NCBI GenBank assembly: GCA_003167495.1
Contig: PMSX01000070.1
Coordinates: 1-50,887, forward strand
Source of the DNA: Bryobacterales bacterium
GTDB lineage: Bacteria > Acidobacteriota > Terriglobia > Bryobacterales > Bryobacteraceae
Direction of reading: 5' to 3'
Length of the DNA stretch: 50,887 nucleotides
In this document: in pieces, positions 45,329 through 50,887 of the stretch
How positions within the stretch are numbered: position 1 is the first letter of the stretch
Layout: each line of letters opens with the position of its first letter
Made by a program: the position numbers and the translations under genes
The notes under the pieces: model-generated
Databases searched by the model: none
Seen by the model: only the letters and a program-made list of their open reading frames with translations
Told to the model about the DNA's origin: nothing

Positions 45329-46471
45329 GTGGAACTTCCTCGTCCTCTAATTCTCGATCCCCATTCGCCGGAAGCCACGGAGGCTATTGCCTCGCTTCCC
45401 GAATCACGCGGAGTCTATCTTTTCTCTATTCCAGGGCATACACCACATCTGGGCTGGTCGCTCAACCTCAGGCGCAGGATCACCCGTCTACTCCTCCCAT
45501 CGTATACTGTCGGGGACTTTGGTTTCGCGCGGCATTTCCAAAAAGTCACGGCGGTGTCATGTTGGCCCGCCGGTTCGCGTCTGGAAGCGTCATTGCTTCT
45601 CTATGAGATTACACGCGAGCAATTCAGTGGCGACTATCTGAAACGCCTCCGGCTGCGGTTGCCTTGGTTCGTCGCTTTGGACGCTGACGATCAATTCCCG
45701 CGTCTAGAGATTGTCAACCGTCCGGCGCGCCGGCACCGCGTCGCGTACGGACCGTTCTTCAGCCGCGACTTGGCGCAGCGCTATGAACAAGAATTGCTGG
45801 GCCTCTTTCAGATCCGCCGCTGTACCGAAGCCTTAGCGCCCTCACCCGAACACCCTGGCTGTATTTATGGGGAAATGAACCAGTGTTTGAGACCATGCCA
45901 GTGCGCCGTCAGCACCGATGAGTACGCTAACGAAGTCAAGCGCCTCGACGAGTTTCTCGCCACCAACGGCAAGACCAGCGCGGCCGCTTTGACCACTGCC
46001 CGCGAAAGAGCGTCGTTGGAACTTGATTTTGAACAGGCCGCCCAATTACACAAGCGCTTGGAGAAGGTAACCGCTGCCGCCGCCAGCCGCGATGCCGTAA
46101 TCGCGCCGCTGGACAAGTTCAACGGCTTGGCTCTCACTCGCGGTATTGCCGAACAGGAGTGCCGTCTTTGGCCCATGCTGGGCGGCTATTGGCAGAACCC
46201 TTTGATTCTGCACTTTCCGGCAATGGAAGCGGGGGCGCGGTCTCTTGATCAGGAACTGCGCGAAAAGTTGTCGACTTCGCTTACCTCAATCGCGGCGCGG
46301 GAATCCGGTAATCGCGTGGAGCACTTAGCCGTTTTTTCACGCTGGTATTACTCTTCCTGGCGCGATGGCCACTGGTTTCCGTTTTCTAAGCTCGAAGATT
46401 TGAACTACCGGCGGTTAGTGCGGGAGATCTCCGGTATTTTGACGAACCCGCGCAAAACGGGCACAGGTTGA
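45329..46471 (+). CDS. UvrC-like protein: GIY-YIG, Cys cluster and UVR motif, lacking the C-terminal nuclease half
   Basis: This protein has 380 residues from GTG 45329. The N-terminal GIY-YIG domain reads GVYLF (28-32) and LGWSLNLRRRI (41-51). A four-Cys cluster follows (Cys165, 178, 186, 190, spaced as in UvrC's iron-sulphur or zinc site, with GEMNQCLRPC), then a UVR-type helix pair (about 222-248, with ASLELDFEQAAQLHKRLEKV). UvrC also has a C-terminal RNase-H-like nuclease and helix-hairpin-helix of about 250 further residues; none of this is present here. The protein may be a truncated repair factor or a related nuclease of the Cho type. The YIG half is diverged. Confidence 0.8.
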   Translation: MELPRPLILDPHSPEATEAIASLPESRGVYLFSIPGHTPHLGWSLNLRRRITRLLLPSYTVGDFGFARHFQKVTAVSCWPAGSRLEASLLLYEITREQFSGDYLKRLRLRLPWFVALDADDQFPRLEIVNRPARRHRVAYGPFFSRDLAQRYEQELLGLFQIRRCTEALAPSPEHPGCIYGEMNQCLRPCQCAVSTDEYANEVKRLDEFLATNGKTSAAALTTARERASLELDFEQAAQLHKRLEKVTAAAASRDAVIAPLDKFNGLALTRGIAEQECRLWPMLGGYWQNPLILHFPAMEAGARSLDQELREKLSTSLTSIAARESGNRVEHLAVFSRWYYSSWRDGHWFPFSKLEDLNYRRLVREISGILTNPRKTGTG

Positions 46472-46708
46472 GCGTGCCGCCCGAAGGGTGCCGGGAGTTC
46501 CTTGCCAACTGGCGGGACCCGGGTGCGCGACATAGAAGGGAGTTCCTGGCCGAGGTGTGCCGGCTCACCTGAATCATGAATAGCGGCGACTAACGGCGAA
46601 GGGGAAGGCAACGGCGTCCAACTCCCGGAGGGTACTCGTCCACCATCGAGCTTGTGGAATGCTCGCGCGTCAGGGCGCTGAGTTTTGCTTCCCGCTGCAA
46701 CCGCCGTT

Positions 46709-47115
46709 TCATGCGAGATCGTACGAGGCCAAATAGATCTTATTGTCGTGGTGAATCAGGCCAAGGCGAATTCGATCTAGCCAACCGGTTCTACCCAATA
46801 CATTCTTGTCAATCAGAGGGCCGGCAAAGAAGTAGATCAAAGAGTGCGTGGCAACGCCGAAAGCGTGGATCTCGACTCCGTGGCCATAGGCCTCAAACCC
46901 GCTATTCGCCGTCTGGAAACGCTTGCGGATTCCGCTGGCCAAATCCAGGCCGAGAGCCTCAGCGATCTCCGTTCCGAATATACAGAATGAGGCTCCGGTA
47001 TCCACGCTCGCAGCGACTGGGACTTCCTTCGCACCAGAGCGGAGCCTACAGGTATCACGACGCTTTCATCCTCACCACAATAGTCGTAGACCCGTGCGAA
47101 TTCCAGTTGGTACAT
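46709..47115 (-). pseudogene. retropepsin-like aspartic protease, split by a frameshift
   Basis: A start at 47115 (ATG, 3 bases after the stop of the upstream predicted-antitoxin gene) opens MYQLEFARVYDYCGEDESV. Near 47025-47035 the frame must change to reach VAASVDTGASFCIFGTEI, which contains the catalytic DTGAS of a single-domain retropepsin, and the frame then continues to 46709. With one base restored the protein would have about 135 residues, the size of bacterial clan AA single-domain proteases, which act as dimers. The start next to a DUF5678-type gene is an arrangement I recall from other genomes. The missing base may be a sequencing error. Confidence 0.7.
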
Positions 47116-47118
47116 GCC

Positions 47119-47484
47119 TTACCAGCCGCCGAACGGCATGTCCTTGTCCCTTGGAACACGGGCGAAGAGCGGTTCGCTGACCCCGGCTGCGTCGGCCGCC
47201 GCGCGAACGCTTGCTAGTCTTTCACCGTGCGCGACCAGGCGGGGTCCATCGAGAGCCACCCAGTCGCCTGCGTACGGGCCAGATTTCTTGGCGAGCCACT
47301 GCAACTCTCCGCGCCGCTCGTTCACCGGTTCTGCCGATTCCCAACTCAATCGGGCGGGCCCTTCTTCGAGCGTTAAGTGGACGCGCTGGTGCTCCACCAG
47401 GTCGAGCGGCTTAAGCGGGCGCAATATCCCTTTTTCGTAAAACGGCTTCGAGTTGGCGTGGCATAACGTCTTTATTGTAGCCAT
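47119..47484 (-). CDS. predicted antitoxin-like DUF104/DUF5678 fusion
   Basis: This 121-residue protein has an N-terminal segment YEKGILRPLKPLDLVEHQRV that matches the AF2212-like (DUF104) antitoxin pattern. The C-terminal segment YAGDWVALDGPRLVAHGERL, ending with VPRDKDMPFGGW, matches DUF5678. The downstream retropepsin gene starts 3 bases after its stop, so they are co-translated. DUF104 proteins occur as antitoxins beside PIN-domain toxins; here the partner is a protease, so the role is unclear. The small HNH-like gene lies upstream and overlaps its start by 13 bases. Confidence 0.75.
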   Translation of the reverse strand: MATIKTLCHANSKPFYEKGILRPLKPLDLVEHQRVHLTLEEGPARLSWESAEPVNERRGELQWLAKKSGPYAGDWVALDGPRLVAHGERLASVRAAADAAGVSEPLFARVPRDKDMPFGGW

Positions 47485-47819
47485 TGAGCCATGATTCGCG
47501 TGCTAGAGCGGGTCTTCTCCGTTAGGATCCCAACCATCATGCTGCGATCGCGTAACTCCGGATATTTTTTCTGAGGAAGAAGGTGATCTGTCTGCGCCGT
47601 ATGAGACGGGATGTGTTGGTCGAGAAGATCCGTACCCGAACAACAATAGGGACAGCGGAAATTTGTAAGAAGCCAGCCTGCCAGATGCTCTGGATAGTGA
47701 AATGTGTTCCAGTAGGAATTTTGCCGGTTCAAATAGTCTCTCGCAACTTCCAGAACCTTCCCCATCTCACCCCGCTGCACAGCGCCAAGCAGAAACTGAT
47801 CTGTGTCTTTCAAGCACAT
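47472..47819 (-). CDS. small HNH-like nuclease, probably truncated
   Basis: An ATG at 47819 has an excellent site (AAGGAG at 47827-47832, 7 bases upstream) and gives 115 residues; the longer frame is not preferred. The middle holds FRCPYCCSGTDLLD and QTDHLLPQKKYPEL, the first zinc knuckle and the His-Asp region of an HNH nuclease. The second knuckle (CxxCN) that HNH proteins need is absent. Another frame just after the end reads DGWDPNGEDPL, the kind of sequence found after it. A deletion with a frame change has probably occurred. It leads a three-gene cassette with the antitoxin-like and protease genes. Confidence 0.6.
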   Translation of the reverse strand: MCLKDTDQFLLGAVQRGEMGKVLEVARDYLNRQNSYWNTFHYPEHLAGWLLTNFRCPYCCSGTDLLDQHIPSHTAQTDHLLPQKKYPELRDRSMMVGILTEKTRSSTRIMAQWLQ

Positions 47820-47836
47820 AAGCTTTCTCCTTCTCA

Positions 47837-47848
47837 GTGAACGTTCAC
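47837..47848. promoter_or_regulatory. perfect 12-bp palindrome, candidate operator
   Basis: GTGAACGTTCAC is perfectly symmetric and lies just 4 bases upstream of the strong ribosome-binding site of the HNH-antitoxin-protease cassette. A dimeric repressor would bind such a site, and toxin-antitoxin cassettes often repress themselves in this way. A 6-bp stem without a loop is less likely to form as RNA. Confidence 0.45.
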
Positions 47849-48214
47849 ATTTCATCGAACTCATCTCGGATAATCTCGGGACCAATGCCATCTGAGAACG
47901 ATAAGAGGTTAATAAGGTCGTGCCGTCACTGGTTAGGCGGCGGCAAGAGACCACCCTTAGCTAACCTGAAAGGTGCCCTTCCTGTCCCAACCAGTCATCG
48001 ACGAAGTCAGCGCTGGGTATCCGAGCCTCGCCGAAAATCGCCTACCCTGGCAAGCTGGCGGAACAGATCGGTTCGTGTGGCCTCCAACTGAGGCAGCGGG
48101 TTGTTCATGGCGGTCGCAAAAAAAGGAACCCGGCCGATCTCGCACTTCTATGTCGCGCACCCACGGGACCCTCCCGCGCCCTTTGCGCTTGGCCGTGCAT
48201 GATAATTTGGACGC
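47849..48214. other. 366-base intergenic region
   Basis: The region lies between the divergent HNH cassette and the DUF4337 gene. No frame has a recognisable domain. I see no tRNA-like structure or large repeat. Both promoters should be here. Confidence 0.4.
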
Positions 48215-48736
48215 ATGGCGGAACATGAAGAAGTAGAGGAACACATACACCATGCGAAAGAGCCATTCGACAAACTCGTAGCTGGAACTATGGCCGGCAT
48301 TGCCGCCTTCCTGGCGATTGTTTCTGTTGCAGGACAACACTTCAACACTGAAAAACTGCTGCGCCAACAGCAGAGCTCCGACCAATGGGCGTTTTTTCAG
48401 GCTAAGGATATTCGCCGCTACGTTGCCGATTCTACCGGCGACTTACTCAAGCAAGCGAAGGCCGAACAGAAGCTGATTGACAAGTACGCCGCAGACTCCG
48501 CAAGGTACGCGAAGGACAAGGAGTCGATTAAAGAGCAGGCGGAACGCTTCGCAAAAGAGAGCGAATCCGCCGGCGAAAAGGCGGAAAGCTTTCACAGCGG
48601 CGAGGTGTTCCTCGAAATAGGTATCGTGCTATCGTCGCTCGCCATCTTAACGAAACGGAAAGCGTTTTTCTACGGCGGCGCCGCTTCTTCTGTTGTCGGG
48701 TTAGTGCTGGCGTTTAGGGCTTATTTGATGCACTAA
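48215..48736 (+). CDS. DUF4337 membrane protein
   Basis: The 173 residues have one membrane segment near the N-terminus (TMAGIAAFLAIVSVAG), a long charged helical middle (DQWAFFQAKDIRRYVAD through KESIKEQAERFAKE) and two C-terminal membrane segments. This matches the DUF4337 architecture. The family function is unknown; a coiled, membrane-tethered organiser has been suggested only from its shape. It stands alone on its strand and faces the convergent SDR gene. Confidence 0.85.
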   Translation: MAEHEEVEEHIHHAKEPFDKLVAGTMAGIAAFLAIVSVAGQHFNTEKLLRQQQSSDQWAFFQAKDIRRYVADSTGDLLKQAKAEQKLIDKYAADSARYAKDKESIKEQAERFAKESESAGEKAESFHSGEVFLEIGIVLSSLAILTKRKAFFYGGAASSVVGLVLAFRAYLMH

Positions 48737-48756
48737 GAAGACGCGCCTGGCCGGCG

Positions 48757-49539
48757 TTAGCGGTGGCGGAGACGCAGCGCTTCCCAGCTTCCGTCGGCAG
48801 TCCAGCCGCCATCTACAACAAGGGCGTGGCCGTTGATGAAGCCACTTTCATGGGGATCGGACAAAAAGGCAATGGCTCGGGCGATATCGTCGGGCGAAGC
48901 GAATCGCCCCATCGGAACGCGCCCCGTAATGTCGGAGTCTGTATAACCTCCTCCTGCTTGGTCGGCCACATCCATTTCGGTCTTCACCCAGCCGGGACAG
49001 ACAGCGTTGACGCGCACACCTCGTCCGCCCCACTCGACCGCAAGTGTTCGAGTCAGACCGATGAGGCCGTGCTTGGAGGCATTGTAGGCGGCACGGCCGG
49101 CGACCCCCAGCAGTCCAGCGATAGAAGCAACATTGATGATGCTGCCCGTTCCTTGCTGGAGCATCATCGCGCCGAAGTCTTTGGCCATTAGAAATGGCGC
49201 CACGAGGTTGATATCGAGTACGCGCCGATACTCAGCTGCGGAAAGATTCTCGGCTGCCGCGATCAGGCTGATACCGGCATTGTTCACCAACACGTCCGCG
49301 CGACCCCACCGTCCGGTGACCGCCGCTGCCATCTTGCCAACAACAGCTTCGTCGGAGATGTCACCAACCACTTCGAACACGTCCGTATCAAGTCCGCGCA
49401 CGGCATTGAGAGCCTCCGTTGGACGGCGCAGATCGTTGAGCAGCAGTCTATAACCACGCTCCGCCAGTACTTCCGCGGTACGCTTTCCGATGCCCTGCGC
49501 CGCGCCCGTTATGACCGCTACGCGCCCCTTCTCGATCAT
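48757..49539 (-). CDS. short-chain dehydrogenase/reductase (SDR)
   Basis: The 260 residues are a complete classical SDR. The coenzyme motif is TGAAQGIG (about 11-18), NNAG is in the middle, the catalytic Ser lies in IINVASIAG, and YNASK is the Tyr-Lys pair. The Asp/Arg content after the second strand (LLLNDLRRP) suggests NAD rather than NADP, but this is a weak indicator. The closing VDGGWTADGS is usual for the family. It oxidises or reduces a small alcohol or ketone of unknown identity. It is 19 bases downstream of an exported protein gene on the same strand. Confidence 0.92.
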   Translation of the reverse strand: MIEKGRVAVITGAAQGIGKRTAEVLAERGYRLLLNDLRRPTEALNAVRGLDTDVFEVVGDISDEAVVGKMAAAVTGRWGRADVLVNNAGISLIAAAENLSAAEYRRVLDINLVAPFLMAKDFGAMMLQQGTGSIINVASIAGLLGVAGRAAYNASKHGLIGLTRTLAVEWGGRGVRVNAVCPGWVKTEMDVADQAGGGYTDSDITGRVPMGRFASPDDIARAIAFLSDPHESGFINGHALVVDGGWTADGSWEALRLRHR

Positions 49540-49558
49540 GCGATCCTGGTTGGCGAGC

Positions 49559-50503
49559 CTAGTGTGCGTGGGCGGAAGAACCGACCTCAGCCAGCTGCTC
49601 TAAGCTTTTCTCTGGCATGGAGACGGCGAAATGGACGGCGGCGCCGGAACTTTGCAGTGTCATCCCATCCAGGGCAGAGGCGAGAATGCCGGCGCGCGGA
49701 TCGCTCTGGCGCTGCATCTGCACCATGCTCGCCAGGAAGCGAACCACATCCGATAGGGATGTGGCATCTTGCGGCGATCGGGTCACTGCATCAAACGTCG
49801 TGTCGATCACAGGCCCCAGCTTCACGCCGCCACTCGATTGCACGACTCCCTGTAGTGCCTTTGCCTGCGAAGCGCCTTGCGGTCCCGCGTGATCGGCTAA
49901 AAAGCTCCCGCCGACCAACGACACGAACCAAGCGTCATTGTTGGCGCCGATGCTATTGATTTTGCTAGTCAGATCCGCATCGAGCATAGTAGGCGACGCG
50001 CGGTTATCAATGATCTGTTTCAGAGTGCTGAGGTCCGCCATCACGGCCACGCCGACATCCAGGAATGCTATGGATGGCTGCTGTCCACCCTCGTTCTGAT
50101 TGACGATCATGTCGAGGCCGCCATAGTTCACAATGGTGGTGTTGCCTTTCGACTTTGCCAATGCCTTGATGCGAGCGGGATCGAAGTTGCCCCGCGCAAG
50201 AATAGCAAACGACGAGGGCTGGCCCGTCGTTGACGGCCCGCCGGTCGCAAAAAGAATGTTCTGCAGATCGCGCCGCGGATCGAATCCTGTCTGGTTGATC
50301 ATTTCCTGGAAATGCTCGTCTTCGGTTTGCGCTTTGTTGAGCAGATATTGACCGAAATCCGAATTGCGCGCGCGCGTTACGTCCACGGCCCCAATGATTT
50401 TGGCGCCAGCCGGCACCAGCGCGAGCAGGCCAGTATCAACACTGGCAAACGCCGAGACGGCTCCGGCAAAAGCGAAAACAGAAAGAAAAGCAATATGGCG
50501 CAT
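49559..50503 (-). CDS. exported hypothetical protein
   Basis: The 314 residues start with a signal peptide (RHIAFLSVFAFAGAVSAFA). A repeated strand-helix pattern follows (AKIIGAVDVTRARNSDFGQY, PSSFAILARGNFDPARIKAL), typical of exported acidobacterial and planctomycete proteins of unknown function. No catalytic motif or metal site is recognised. It ends in a His-rich tip (SSAHAH). Its 5' end, including the ribosome-binding region and the first ten codons, is duplicated about 300 bases upstream. Confidence 0.72.
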   Translation of the reverse strand: MRHIAFLSVFAFAGAVSAFASVDTGLLALVPAGAKIIGAVDVTRARNSDFGQYLLNKAQTEDEHFQEMINQTGFDPRRDLQNILFATGGPSTTGQPSSFAILARGNFDPARIKALAKSKGNTTIVNYGGLDMIVNQNEGGQQPSIAFLDVGVAVMADLSTLKQIIDNRASPTMLDADLTSKINSIGANNDAWFVSLVGGSFLADHAGPQGASQAKALQGVVQSSGGVKLGPVIDTTFDAVTRSPQDATSLSDVVRFLASMVQMQRQSDPRAGILASALDGMTLQSSGAAVHFAVSMPEKSLEQLAEVGSSAHAH

Positions 50504-50528
50504 AACGCTCCTGATGAATACAACGTTG
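50477..50528. repeat. direct repeat copy A (5' end of the exported-protein gene)
   Basis: The segment AACAGAAAGAAAAGCAA, then TGGCGCAT, ACGCTCCTG and ATGAATACA recurs at 50773-50826 with about five substitutions and one inserted base. In copy A it spans the first codons and the upstream leader of the gene that starts at 50503. The duplicated part ends close to where the RHH remnant begins. Confidence 0.8.
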
Positions 50529-50585
50529 CGGCGGAGGGAAAGTTCCCCTGTTTCTATTGTTACGCAGCTTTGGTTGCCGAAAGGC

Positions 50586-50768
50586 CTACTTCACTGACTC
50601 GATCATTTGGATTTCTTGTTTTAGCAGCCCATTCACCATCTCATTGAGCGGTATGCCTTTCTAGGCCGCCCGTTCCGTCAGATAGGCCTCCACGTCTGCG
50701 TTTAAATAGATCGGCAAGCGCAACTTCGGGCTGTGTTCTCCGTCTGGGATGCTAACTGCGAGTGGATC
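50586..50768 (-). pseudogene. ribbon-helix-helix antitoxin-like remnant with in-frame TAG
   Basis: On the minus strand one frame reads SPKLRLPIYLNADVEAYL, then TERAA, a stop (TAG, complement of 50661-50663), then KGIPLNEMVNGLLKQEI and a final stop at 50586-50588. The parts on either side of the internal stop together form a typical CopG/RHH tail (LPIYL then helices). The stop codon is therefore a substitution in a formerly intact gene. No good start codon is seen upstream, where the frame runs into direct repeat copy B. The remnant is flanked by the two repeat copies. Confidence 0.7.
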
Positions 50769-50772
50769 ATGG

Positions 50773-50826
50773 AACAGAAAGAAAAGCAAAGTGGCGCATC
50801 ACGCTCCTGGATGAATACAATTTTGC
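50773..50826. repeat. direct repeat copy B
   Basis: This is the second copy of the 5' segment of the exported-protein gene, at the edge of the window. The minus strand still encodes MRHFAFLSVP before a stop, which parallels the start MRHIAFLSVFAFAG of the intact gene at 50503. The copy is therefore a truncated gene start. Confidence 0.8.
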
Positions 50827-50887
50827 ACCTTTGCAGAACTAGGTCGCTGACGCTCCCGGCTCGGTTTCGGAGCAGGATTGTGTTGGA

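Overview
The window looks like a stretch of an Acidobacteriota chromosome, probably of the Solibacter/Bryobacter type. This rests on two very large Oar-like TonB-dependent receptors with an N-terminal carboxypeptidase-regulatory fold, exported TPR proteins, a BNR/sortilin-type beta-propeller protein, many multi-domain sensor kinases and moderately high GC. It is an inference from gene content; no rRNA or other marker gene is present. I saw no tRNA, rRNA, CRISPR array or intact insertion sequence.

Layout. 0.3-3.7 kb: outer-membrane receptor. 3.7-7.4 kb: a UbiA-like membrane protein, a pseudouridine-degradation pair (PfkB kinase and PsuG glycosidase, each interrupted by a frameshift) and an amidohydrolase. 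7.4-15.8 kb: signalling genes, namely a receiver/PAS protein with a decayed kinase core, two cupins translationally linked to a 1013-residue cyclic-nucleotide-binding/adenosylhomocysteinase-like fusion, and a CHASE3/PAS/HisKA_2 kinase. 16.2-25.1 kb: a second receptor, TPR proteins, a dihaem cytochrome c and two exported proteins of unknown function. 25-33.3 kb: a six-hairpin-glycosidase-like exported protein, a mini-asparaginase coupled to a sugar isomerase/epimerase-like protein, a membrane-anchored protein, the BNR-repeat protein and a PAP2 phosphatase. 33.5-39.3 kb: a signalling island of two related histidine kinases, a single-domain regulator and a receiver fused to a degenerate HD-GYP domain. 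39.8-42.5 kb: a CadC-like regulator facing a YceI operon across a short intergenic region with four helically phased TTCAG repeats. 42.5-45.3 kb: a small zinc ribbon, a YvcK/CofD-like protein and GlmU. 45.3-50.9 kb: a UvrC-like protein without its C-terminal nuclease half, an HNH / predicted antitoxin / retropepsin cassette, a DUF4337 protein, an SDR oxidoreductase, an exported protein, and a ribbon-helix-helix remnant carrying an in-frame stop.

The most unusual items are the cyclic-nucleotide-binding/SAHH-like fusion with its two cupins, the phased repeats in front of the YceI operon, the HNH-antitoxin-retropepsin cassette beneath a perfect palindrome, and the truncated UvrC. Six genes look broken (psuK-like, psuG, second yceI, retropepsin, HNH, RHH). 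Some may be indel errors in the assembly, but the second yceI and the RHH gene look truly decayed.
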